This document shows positions 1-7,870 of a DNA stretch of 10,708 bases, piece by piece (position 1 is the first letter of the stretch; the number at the start of each line of letters is the position of its first letter). A program made the position numbers and the translations under genes. The stretch is from Euperipatoides rowelli (lineage: Eukaryota; Onychophora; Udeonychophora; Euonychophora; Peripatopsidae). The notes beneath the pieces were generated by a model, which made no database searches, was not told the DNA's origin, and worked only from the letters and a program-made list of their open reading frames with translations. The stretch is taken from the NCBI GenBank assembly GCA_003024985.2, contig PXIH01S0035915.1, one strand, 5' to 3'.

Positions 1-261
1 CATGTGGGTAGGTTCCATAGTGTAGACAATGAGAATAGTCCTGGCCATTTTTTTTGGAGGGATGGGAGGGGGGAGCAAATCACATGGGATTGTTTAGCAT
101 AGTTCCCAATATTACACAAACATCAAATTTGGCATGTGGGTTCCATAGTGTAGACAATGAAAATAGACTTGGCCATATTTTGTGGGGATTGGGGGGGAGG
201 GGATCAAATAACATGGGAGTGTTTACCATAGTTCCAAACATGACATGAAATTCTGGGCCCA
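1..261. repeat. Two-copy tandem repeat, unit about 130 bp
   Basis: Copy 1 starts at 1 and copy 2 at 133. Both share the core TTCCATAGTGTAGACAATGA, then a GGCCAT-plus-T-run, a G-rich tract, CAAAT/ACATGGGA and GTTTA(G/C)CATAGTTCC. Copy 1 has a 4-bp extra (TAGG) after its opening CATGTGGG; the copies otherwise differ by scattered substitutions. The repeat ends near GACATGAAATTCTGGGCCC. The window begins exactly at a unit start, so more copies may lie to the left. Short open frames on both strands here simply follow the repeat and have no recognisable product. Confidence 0.85.
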
Positions 262-639
262 AAAAAAATAATTACCGTTGATTTTGACAGGTTTCAACTT
301 TTATATGAATAAAATGAGCATTAAATAGTATGTGCACAGAAATTGTTTGTTTTATGCAGTGTTTATGATTTTTATAAGTGATTAAATTATATGAGCGTGA
401 CATTTACTATATAGAGAAAGACAAAGATATAGATAAATATAGAGAGATGAAGAGAATTTGAGAGATAAGGTTATTTCTAGGAGTTCAATTTGATGAACTC
501 ACTTAAAGGATGTTTTTTTTTTAAATTGTAGACAGGTATTTTTAATTAAAATAATAAATAATCTTAACATTTTTTTAACTGTTACCTTCTTTAAAACACT
601 TTATAAATTTCCTTTAAACTGTAATATTTTTATATTCAG
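1..639 (+). other. Partial ferlin intron upstream of exon A
   Basis: Apart from the tandem repeat, 262-639 shows only AT-rich intronic sequence: a purine-rich AGA/GATA tract around 410-470, a small inverted repeat (GAGTTCA/TGAACTC) near 481-500, and T-rich runs leading to the acceptor. The intron ends with TTTTTATATTCAG, acceptor AG at 638-639. No other gene is seen. Confidence 0.7.
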
Positions 640-833
640 GTCAAATTCCATTAAATCTCTATAGCATGCCAGAACCAGCTAAATCTTCCAGCTCTTGTAG
701 CTTAACACAACTAATGGAAAATGATACATCAAGTAACAATAAGCCGAAAAAGAAAGCATCACTTTTTGAACAAAAAAGAATGTATGGTTGGTGGCCATGT
801 TACGCCTACGACAGTGGTAACCAAAAATTAACG
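640..833 (+). CDS. Ferlin family exon A (dysferlin/myoferlin-like, Ferlin_C region)
   Basis: Internal exon of a ferlin, a large multi-C2-domain, tail-anchored protein acting in calcium-dependent membrane fusion and repair. The exon begins two bases into a codon (GT completes a likely Gly) and reads Q-I-P-L-N-L-Y-S, then MPEPAK, CSLTQL, SLFEQK and GWWPCYAY, ending ...QKLT. These line up with the conserved ferlin order: last beta-strand of the final C2 domain (LxLDLNxMPxPAK), CSLxQL, SLFEQKxxxGWWPC. The linker between CSLTQL and SLFEQK is lysine/asparagine/serine-rich (NNKPKKK) and differs from the vertebrate proteins as remembered. The ATG at 666 is an internal Met of the MP motif, not a start. 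Splice signals: acceptor TTCAG at 635-639, donor ACG|GTGAGA with GT at 834-835. The exon ends in phase 0 and continues in frame at 7916. The GWWPCY form and exon B favour the dysferlin/myoferlin branch over otoferlin. Confidence 0.93.
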
Positions 834-1865
834 GTGAGAAAAATGAATTCCATTATGCTATCTTGTACTATTTACTAAAGATAAATAAAAGTGGGGAAAT
901 AAAAAAACCTTGTATAATAGAAATAAACAAGATTGCACATTATATTGTTGTCAAAGTTCAAAAAAATAATGCTAGACACAATAATCAGCTTAATCCCTAA
1001 TATATTTCCTGAATCGAACACAGATATTTTTGTAATGATTATTACACTATGGATAAATTATTTACATTTAATGCCTTGAATTGGTGAAATATTTTTAGAA
1101 AAAGTGCAAAAACTATATTTTGTTATGGGCATTTCAAAGGCTTGTGATACTTTCGACTATTCTTTTATTATTTTATTGTCTTCCTCTAAATTTACAATAT
1201 ATTTAGTTATGCTACTGAAATGTTCTTATTTTATTAGGGATTCTGGTAGAAAAGGAAGTTCTCCAGAAGAAACATCTTCATTTATATTCTCTGATACAAC
1301 ATCTGGGTATTGGTACAATTTGTACACAGTTCCCATAATGTGTGTATCTGTGCCCAACCCTATGATAATCAAAAGCTGCGAGACCTTTATGATTATGACT
1401 TATTATTTTATTTACATTCTTAACCTCCATCCTAACCTGAACCCTAACTTTTACTGTGTATTAAACAAATTCATATGGACTTTCACTATAAGTATGTAGG
1501 CTACACACGTTATAGGGTACTGTATATGTATGGTACCATCATCCAACATCTGATAAGTGTAATTTAAACCAAGTTAAATATGTCTATCTTTGTTTTCTAG
1601 TTTATGCAATGTACTCATGTTATCAAAAAATATATTTTCTGAGATCAGGTTTGATAATATCTACTAAATTTTTAACCTGTTATAGCCATTCTTCCATAAA
1701 TACTGTTAGCCTAGATTATTTATTTTTGTTAAAGATGTAACTTACAGTATTTAGCTAAGATAAAAATATATTATAACTAGTGTAAAAAACATAAAAAATG
1801 AAGGGAAATATTAAAATACCTGTCAACTTAAAATTCCAGTACAAAATGATGGTAGGCTGTCTTAA

Positions 1866-1975
1866 AAGATCAAATGTTCAAATAGAATGTTATTAATAAA
1901 CGTCACCATCTGTCAAGCATTAAAAGTAGGCCTATTACAAGATCAAATGTTTGAATAGCACAATGTTAATTCCTA
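1866..1975. repeat. Diverged local duplication
   Basis: AAGATCAAATGTT followed by C/T and (A/G)AATAG occurs at about 1866 and again at about 1939, each followed within 10 bases by AATGTTA. The 73-bp spacing and partial match suggest an old short tandem duplication. The TAGGCCTA palindrome at 1927-1934 lies just before the second copy. Confidence 0.4.
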
Positions 1976-2333
1976 ATCAGCTTCAAAAAATAATGTTCAA
2001 TTTAAATTCTAATCTTTTTTTTTTTAATAATGTTTCTGTTGTAGATTAATATGACAAATTCCAATTCTAAACATTGTCACAATTTATTCATTGAATTGCA
2101 GATCTAATTCCTTAACTCAGAGAAAGCAATACAACCTAATTTATTTACATAAAAAAAAACATATCAGTTCTATGTTTCTCACATAGAACTCATGAGTAGA
2201 ACACTTAAATTAACCCTTTACATAACAGAAATATTCAATATTTAATAATACAATTGTAATAAATCACAACTATCCCATCATAGATGGGTAGCTGTTGCAT
2301 GAGGGATTGGAAATGAACTGGTGGTCTGTGAAT

Positions 2334-2386
2334 CCAAAATTAAATTATACTGGGGACCAGGCATCCCCAGTATAATTTAATTTTGG
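2334..2386. repeat. Perfect 23-bp inverted repeat (hairpin, 7-nt loop)
   Basis: Arms 2334-2356 and 2364-2386 are exact reverse complements (CCAAAATTAAATT... against ...AATTTAATTTTGG, with ACTGGGGA/TCCCCAGT at the loop side). The loop is CCAGGCA. Pairing stops at 2333/2387. The hairpin lies just beyond the 3' end of the minus-strand gypsy relic, so it could be element sequence or an independent foldback insertion. Confidence 0.9.
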
Positions 2387-2529
2387 CAAACATTTAGGCT
2401 ATCACCTTTCACTAGCTGGCTAGTGGCCCGGATGATTTCAGAGGACAGGTTTAGCCCATTAAAACTATTTTGGAATTTGGGCAAGGGGTCAGCCAAGTCT
2501 TTGTTATCTTCCATTTTTTCACCAGCTCC

Positions 2530-3027
2530 TTCAAACTTGATGTACATATTAATTGGTCTGTCATTTTCAAAAATAACCATCCTCAAATTTTACCAAATAT
2601 ATAGGCCTAACTGTTCTTCACCAACATTCTGTTCCCTTGCATGAATTGAAGGCTTGAGAAATGACTGAGTCTCCTATAATAAAGTACCAGGAGGAGTGTA
2701 TTCCACCAAGTGAATGCGACTTAGTACTTTTGGAGATCAAGGGAAGTTATCTATTCCTTAATGTCCACCCAGAAATTGATCTGCAGAAGCTGTTATTGTG
2801 ATTGATTGTGATGTTGAATGATATGTGAATAATAGCTCATTAAGTTTTAAAACAAGATTGCTCAAATTGGATAATTTGGCTAAAAATAATTATTACCTGG
2901 ACGAATCTCTCAGCTTATCCGTTTGATGCAGGATGATATGGTGGAGCTAGAATGGAATTTCCTATTTTTAAAGAATTGAGCAAATTCATTTGAATTGAAT
3001 TGTGTGCCATTATCCATGACTATTTAC
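2530..3027 (-). pseudogene. Ty3/gypsy integrase relic, C-terminal part
   Basis: Minus-strand remains of a gypsy-type pol. Reading 3027 to 2530: MDNGTQFNSNEF (second catalytic Asp at 3012-3014), then after a frame change LAPPYHPASNG, an in-frame TAA, and AERFVQ (catalytic Glu at 2909-2911), giving close to the D-35-E spacing of retroviral-type integrases. Then LAKLSNLSNL and LNELLFTYHSTSQS (about 2805-2870), matching the post-core helix region (LxxFLxxYRxTPHxT). Further on, GDSV (2663-2674), IYLVKFEDGYF (about 2570-2600) and, after another frame change, TDQLICTS (about 2540-2560), matching the C-terminal SH3-like part of gypsy integrases. Several frameshifts and stops make it non-functional. 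The minus-strand open frame at 2377-2586 is in a different frame and is probably a by-product. No gag, protease, reverse transcriptase or LTR of this element was found. Confidence 0.8.
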
Positions 3028-3486
3028 CAGTGCCGGATCTAGGAGGGGGGGGGGGGCAAAAGTGAGCAACCATCCCTGGCCTCACATATGGGGGCAGCAA
3101 AATGAACCTTGAGGTTAAAAAATATACAGTANATACTGTATTAAGTTTTTGATAATAGGAAATAAACATGTGTGGTCAAGGCCACTCAACCAAAAGTGTT
3201 AAGTAGTTAATATAAAGTTGTCCATCTTTAATAATATTATGAGCATGAAGTAATGATTAATGGTTATCTATTTGTCCATACAACCAAAAAAAAAAGCTTA
3301 TCAAAATATTCACATTAACAAGATATTCACATTAAAAATTTTTGTTATAAAAACATTCCACAACTTTAAAAAAAAGCTTATCATTCAAAAATATTTGACC
3401 GGGGAGAACAGCTGCAGAAATTAGGGGGTGGCAAAACCAACTTTACTCTTCCTGTCTCCCAACAAAAATGCCTAGATCCACCACTG
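3028..3486. mobile_element. hAT-type non-autonomous DNA transposon (MITE), 459 bp
   Basis: Terminal inverted repeats: left CAGTGCCGGATCTAGG (3028-3043) and right end 3471-3486, whose reverse complement is CAGTGGTGGATCTAGG, a 14/16 match. The CAGTGGYGGATC start is the familiar hAT terminus. Flanks are CTATTTAC (3020-3027) and CTATTCAC (3487-3494), a 7/8 match at the 8-bp duplication size typical of hAT. A G-run (3045-3056) follows the left TIR. Inside are two copies of AAAAAAAGCTTATCA (about 3290 and 3370) and two of ATATTCACATTAA (about 3307 and 3324). There is no transposase, so it would need one in trans. An N lies at 3132. It splits a gypsy relic. Confidence 0.9.
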
Positions 3487-3600
3487 CTATTCACAAAAGA
3501 TAGTTATACCAGGTGAAAAGTTCTTCCAAGAAATAAACAGCTCAGTAAATGTGTCAATTGAAGTCAAGGATTTTATTTCTGGCCATTTGATAAAATATCA
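3487..3600 (-). pseudogene. Ty3/gypsy integrase relic, N-terminal side of core
   Basis: Minus strand, upstream half of the same integrase core. GDILS (Asp codon at 3597-3599) then, after an apparent one-base loss, KWPEIKSLTSIDTFTELF (from 3588 downward). This corresponds to the VDxxSKWPEV stretch with the first catalytic Asp of gypsy integrases. The open frame ends at TAG near the hAT junction; the expected continuation toward the second Asp lies on the other side of the MITE at 3027. Upstream of 3600 the match fades. Confidence 0.75.
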
Positions 3601-3701
3601 CCGTGTACACAAGATATATCAACCAAATTCTGCTTAAATTTTTTCTTCTAAGTAATATCAAGCAAATTGTTTTAACATTTTTTCTTCTATAGTCTTCCAC
3701 A

Positions 3702-4030
3702 TTGTATTTATTTTTAATACTTGAGAATGAAAGTTCAGAACTTTGGAGTTTTAATTTGAGTTCTATTAATTATTACCAACTTGCAAAAGAAAACATGCAG
3801 TGGCTACAAATAAGTTTGAAAAATGTAACTCAGGCAGTTTCTAGAGTAATTAGAGCTTTAGAGTTTATTATAGTTTCCCAGCAAACTTTGCAGGCCCTTT
3901 TAGCTCTAAATTTTCAAAACTTCATCCTAAGGGCAGGGAAGATCGAAGAGTCAAAATAGCATCAGTCAGATCTGCTTTAGCAGAGTTTACAAGTAAATCA
4001 AACAATCACATTATGATGAATGGTTGAACA
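3702..4030 (+). pseudogene. Unidentified coding-like relic
   Basis: An open frame at 3702-3959 ends with a helix-rich stretch containing NVTQAVSRVIRALEF and SQQTLQALLALNFQNF. An adjacent frame then stays open with GREDRRVKIASVRSALAEF and TSKSNNHIMMNG, to a TGA near 4025. Two charged/amphipathic stretches meeting at a frame slip look like a decayed protein, perhaps a transposon gag or accessory ORF. I do not recognise the family. Chance open frame in AT-rich DNA remains possible. Confidence 0.3.
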
Positions 4031-4300
4031 GTATCAAACCTTACCAATATACAGACTTTAATATTCTTTTATTACTTACTGTAGATTCTTTAAAATGTAG
4101 GTCATTACGAAATCAAGACAAAAATAAGCTAATTTTATCTACTATACATTAATTTAAATAGTTCCTTCTTTGTTGATTTTTTTTCTTTCAATTTCTTGAT
4201 ATGGCATCAATAAAAATAGTTTACTGATAAGAAAGTTTTCTATTTCTGCATAGGTCATCTTAGCAAAGCTTTAAACAATTCATAAACAAAACGTTGCTCC

Positions 4301-4885
4301 TGATGAACTGATAAAATATTGATAATGTTTAGAGTTGAATATTGAATATAATTGGGATTTGCAATATTGTATACCATGTATAGTGTTTGATATGAATATC
4401 AGTTGTATAGTGCATAATATTGAGTAATATACTCAAGGCAGGATATTTCGATGGGGGATATCTATGAACTATAGGGTTGGCTGTATAGTTAAAAAAGTTT
4501 GAGCAGGAAATGACATATTGTAAAATTGTGTGTGTGGGGTTTTCTGGTTAATGTCTGTGCTATCCTCCATCTTGGATGTTAGCATGAGTAATGTTGCATG
4601 GTTTGTATGCAATGGCAGTATATTATAATGTGAAAATATAATACAGTAGGCTATAGGCAGAAATATGTACAGTATATGTGTATTCTTCGACTTGTAACAG
4701 CAAGCAGCAGGTAATTTGTAAATTACAGTATCAATGAATCTTATGTTACGTTGTATAACATGATGACGCCTCATACATTAACCGTATGAGTGACCTTGTA
4801 ACGTTACTAATATTTTTTATATAACAATCCTGTTGAATTAATAAATTGATTGATTAATAAATATTGGCTATCTATGATTAAAACA
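4301..4885 (+). repeat. Left LTR of copia element 1
   Basis: 585 bp, starting TGATGAACTGATAAAATATTG and ending ATGATTAAAACA, directly followed by the primer-binding site. It aligns along its whole length with 7308-7846. It carries about 31 bp (near 4400-4430) that are missing from the right copy, between two ATAT words. Two AATAAA signals (4840-4845, 4856-4861) sit near its 3' end. The minus-strand open frame at 4469-4774 is a by-product of the LTR. Confidence 0.93.
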
Positions 4886-4897
4886 TGGTATCAGAGC
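4886..4897 (+). promoter_or_regulatory. Primer-binding site, copia element 1
   Basis: TGGTATCAGAGC immediately after the LTR's terminal CA. This 12-mer is the common primer-binding site of plant copia elements, complementary to the 3' end of plant initiator tRNA-Met. Against the animal initiator tRNA-Met 3' end, as remembered, it would have a mismatch. Here it would prime minus-strand DNA synthesis in the usual 3'-end mode. The leader up to the gag ATG is about 104 bases. Confidence 0.8.
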
Positions 4898-5001
4898 GTG
4901 GTTGCGATCCATATATCAAACTTCTGTAAAATTAATCACTGTGTAGTCAAGCATAGGCCCTACATATGGAAACTTCACACGCTTGGTGGTTACATATTAA
5001 A

Positions 5002-5790
5002 ATGGCGGGTATCGGCAACAGGAATAGATCAAGTATTGTTAAACTTAATTCTTCTAACTAGTATCTCTGGAAATTTGGTGCAGAGATGCTGTTGTTGAAA
5101 GAAAATTTATGGCATACAGTGATAGGTAATGAACCAGACACCAGAACTCCGGATTGGATAAAAGCAGAAAATGCAGCTCGAGGGACAATAGCGTTATCAA
5201 TAGACGCTAATTTACATCATCTTATTAGCAGTTGCACTTCGGCCAGGGAAATGTGGTTGAAAATTAAGGAGCATTTCGAAAGAGCCAGTTTTTCTTCCAA
5301 AATATTTTTGAAAAGAAAGCTTTATACGATTAAATTAGAAGGGAATGACATGGAATCATTTATACATAATATAATGGATATAGTAAATAGATTACAACTA
5401 GCAGGTGAGATAAATTAGGGATAACGAAATTGTATCAATGCTGCTGTGCGGATTAACCGAAGATTATGATAACCTTATAGTAGCTATGGAAAATAAAGAT
5501 GAAGAAAAAAATTAATTTGGAGCACGTGAAAATCAAATTATTGGATGAGGCGAAAAGAAAAGAAGAAAAAATTGGTTTAAATATGCAACAAACAGCTTTA
5601 ATGGCAGTATAACCAAAATTCAACAGAAGCAAATTTTTACAAGAAAGAATTTGTTATAATTGTAACCAACCAGGTCACATCAGATTCCAATGCCCTTCAT
5701 ATAGAAAAACCGGAACAGATAGTAGTACAGCGAATAGGGTTAATTATTCAAGAGGACAGCATAAAAGCCCTACAGAGAACATGAAATACC
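5002..5790 (+). pseudogene. copia element 1 gag, broken
   Basis: Capsid/nucleocapsid protein of the element. ATG at 5002 starts MAGIGNRNRSSIVKLNSSN, then an in-frame TAG at 5059-5061 interrupts the conserved copia-gag start (normally KLNGxNYxxWK), and YLWKFGAEMLL follows in the same frame. The frame stays open to 5418 (WLKIKEHFERASFSSK, MESFIHNIMDIVNRLQ), typical of the UBN2/retrotran_gag_2 family. A frame change near 5412-5420 leads to DNEIVSMLLCGLTEDYDNL, and another in the A-run at 5505-5511 leads to NLEHVKIKLLDEA. A further stop TAA is at 5610-5612. The nucleocapsid zinc knuckle CYNCNQPGHIRFQC (CX2CX4HX4C) is intact at 5652-5693. Lesions are consistent with long neutral decay. Confidence 0.88.
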
Positions 5791-5799
5791 AAGAAACAA

Positions 5800-6286
5800 A
5801 TTTTTGTTCAGTGACAGAACCTCAACAAAGTGAGTACTTTTCATGCATTTTATTAAATCATAATGATAGTGTTAAAAAATTAGATAGTGAAAGGATTTTT
5901 GATTCGGAAGCCACTAATCACATGAGTAGGAGTGTTAAATCATTATAAACATATTCTGATTTAAAATATGTAAGGTTTGCAAATGGAAACAAAGGAATTG
6001 CAAAAGGTGAAAGCTCACTGATCTATATAAACAAAATAGAAAATGTGGAGATAGATTAGAACTTAACATAGTAGTATATGTACCAGATGTTATAGTTAAT
6101 GTTATATCTACATCGCAGCTATGCAAAGAAGGATATCTTGTAATATTTAATAATAATCAGTGCTTGATTAAAATAAATAATAAATGTGTTGCAAAAGGAT
6201 TAATAGAATCTGGAATTTTTAAATTAAAAATGGTGAACGATCAGGTAATGCAATGTCAGCCTGCATACATACTGGACCTGGCACAA
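5800..6286 (+). pseudogene. copia element 1 protease and pre-integrase spacer, broken
   Basis: Aspartic protease that would process the polyprotein. The catalytic motif, normally DSGATxHM, reads DSEATNHM at 5901-5924: the Gly codon is now GAA. A TAA stop follows at 5946-5948, then YSDLKYVRFANG in the same frame. After a frame change near 6050-6058 the flap/core part reads LNIVVYVPDVIVNVIST, matching the copia protease (LxxVLYVPxLxxNLLSV), then SQLCKEGYLVIF. The frame ends at TAG 6287-6289, just before the integrase zinc-binding part. Confidence 0.85.
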
Positions 6287-6287
6287 T

Positions 6288-7271
6288 AGGTTGGGCCACC
6301 ATAACTTGGATAACATAAAAGCATTAAAAAACTCTGATAAAAATTGATAATGTGAAGTTTAATGACTGCAACCATAGCAACTTTTGTAAAACATGTGGTT
6401 TAGCTAAGCTGAGTAGGTGTTTATGAATCAGTACAACACAAGCAATCAGAAAAGATTTTTCAATTCTTGCACACGGATTTATGTGGACCCATTTTTCCAC
6501 AATCCAAAGAAGGGGGGCAATTATTTTTTGATCATAGTAGATGATTATTCCCGTTTATTGCCACCTCAGAGTGATCAAGAAAAAATCAGATGCCAGTGAA
6601 ACCATAAAGGAATACATAAGACACAATAATAATAGATTAGGATATTTCCCACAATACATTAGAAGTGATGGAGGCGGGGAGTTTGAAGAAATTTTTATAA
6701 TAGAAGGGAATAATTTATCAGATTTAAGTTCCTCATGCTCCACAACAAAACGGAGTGAGTGAAAGAATAAATCGAACAATCATTCAGATGATAAAGGCCA
6801 TGTTGTTAAATAAAAATCGAAATAAGACATTATGGAGGGAAGCTGCATTCACAGCATGTTATTTGTACAATAGACTTATTCATTCCTATACAATGGAGAC
6901 CCTGTATGGCAGATGGATGGGGGAAGAACACCAAATATGAATCATTTGAAAACTATGGGTAGCCTAGTAATATATTAGGTGCCAAATAATTTGAGAAGTA
7001 AACTAGATGATAATGGAAGAGAAGGCATCCTACTGGGGTATGGGGATAGTACAAAATGGTTAAAGAAAATATTAGACAAAGCAACTGACAAAATTATATA
7101 TTTGATGAAGATAAACAAGAAGAAATTGAGAAACAAGATATCATAATAATGATGAAGTTGAACTAGTATTTATTAAATCTGACACACTTGAAGAGCAGAA
7201 TATAACGGTGGAAAAGACAGAACCAACGATCAGAATATCACAAAGAACCAATATTGGGACAATTCCAGCTA
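6288..7271 (+). pseudogene. copia element 1 integrase, broken; RT absent downstream
   Basis: Integrase that would insert element DNA into the host. HHCC zinc domain: RLGHHNLD (6288-6311) and CKTC (6385-6396), separated by a frame change. The catalytic triad is still encoded but in three frames: Asp in LHTDLCGP (6476-6478), Asp in IRSDGGGEF (6667-6669), Glu in PQQNGVSERINRT (6761-6763). DDYSR lies at about 6540-6554 after a frame slip at the G-run near 6512-6517. The second Asp to Glu distance is about four or five residues shorter than the usual D-35-E, with a frame change between. Then LWREAAFTACYLYNR, VPNNLRSKL and EGILLGYGDSTK, typical of the copia integrase C-terminus, and finally RISQRTNIGTIP, the linker normally just before the RT domain. 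The sequence then jumps to the polypurine tract. Confidence 0.9.
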
Positions 7272-7299
7272 TATGTATGGGTGTTCTTTAAATATTTTA

Positions 7300-7307
7300 T
7301 GGGGGGA
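7300..7307 (+). promoter_or_regulatory. Polypurine tract, copia element 1
   Basis: A G-run ending GGGGGGA directly before the right LTR's TGTTGAATTG. This is the expected plus-strand primer position for an LTR retrotransposon and fixes the LTR start at 7308. Confidence 0.8.
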
Positions 7308-7849
7308 TGTTGAATTGATAAAATATTGATAATGTTTAGAGTTGAATATTGAATATAATTGGGATTTGCAATATTGTATACCATGTATAGAGTTTGATCT
7401 GAATATACTCAAGGCAGGATATTTCGATGGGGGGATATCTATGAACTATAGGGTTCGCTGTTTAGTTAAAAAAAGTTGGAGGAGCAGGAAATGACGTATT
7501 GTAAAATTGTGTGAGAGGGGTTTTTTGGGTAATTGTGTGTTATCCTTCATCTTTATGTAAGCATGAGTAATGTTGCATGGTTTGTATGCAATGGCAGTGT
7601 ATTATAATGTGAAACTATAATACAGGCTAGGCAGAAATATGTATATGTGTATTCTTCGACTTGTAATAACAAGCGGCAAGTAATTTGTAAATTACAGTAT
7701 CAATGAATCTTATATTATGCTGTATAACTTGATGACGCCTCAAACATTAACCGCATGAGTGAGCTTGTAACGTTACTAATATTTTTTGAATAACAATCCT
7801 GTGGAATTAATCAATTGATTAATATTGGCTAGCTATGATTAAAACAACA
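7308..7849 (+). repeat. Right LTR of copia element 1
   Basis: Starts TGTTGAATTGATAAAATATTG and aligns with 4301-4885. It ends AAAACA at 7846, possibly followed by an extra ACA (7847-7849). It lacks about 31 bp present in the left copy (near 7403) and lacks both AATAAA words near the 3' end, where the left copy has AATTAATAAATTG and this one AATTAATCAATTG. It ends only about 66 bp before the exon B acceptor boundary. Confidence 0.92.
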
Positions 7850-7870
7850 GCTCTCTAGAGCACATAGATG

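Larger units (their letters stand above)
4301..7849 (+). mobile_element. Ty1/copia LTR retrotransposon, decayed, lacking RT and RNase H
   Basis: Same orientation as the ferlin gene. Order: left LTR, primer-binding site, gag with zinc knuckle, protease, integrase, polypurine tract, right LTR. Protease and integrase before the expected RT position is the Ty1/copia order. The coding part has at least two in-frame stops and many frame changes. The stretch that should follow integrase (RT with its YxDD box, and RNase H) is absent: the internal part is only about 2.4 kb and passes from the post-integrase linker directly to the polypurine tract. The LTRs differ at scattered sites (by eye several percent) plus indels, so the insertion is not recent. 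Candidate target duplications: GCTCC at 4296-4300 and GCTCT at 7850-7854. Confidence 0.92.

Noticed and set aside
54-262. Short open frames on both strands in the first 262 bases
   Set aside because: They follow the tandem repeat and show no protein family signature.
666-878. Reading 666-878 as a complete small gene starting at ATG 666
   Set aside because: The ferlin motif continues upstream to a splice acceptor at 639, and codons after 833 are intronic beyond a clear GTGAGA donor.
1425-1455. Telomere-like CCTAAC/CCCTAAC words
   Set aside because: Only a few irregular units, too short to call an interstitial telomere.
2377-2644. Opposed open frames at 2377-2586 (-) and 2423-2644 (+) as genes
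   Set aside because: They overlap the gypsy integrase C-terminal relic, whose recognisable motifs lie in other minus-strand frames.
4469-4774. Minus-strand 101-codon open frame
   Set aside because: It lies wholly inside the left copia LTR and has no protein-like features.
6555-6779. Minus-strand open frame opposite the integrase core
   Set aside because: Antisense by-product of the well-recognised copia integrase.
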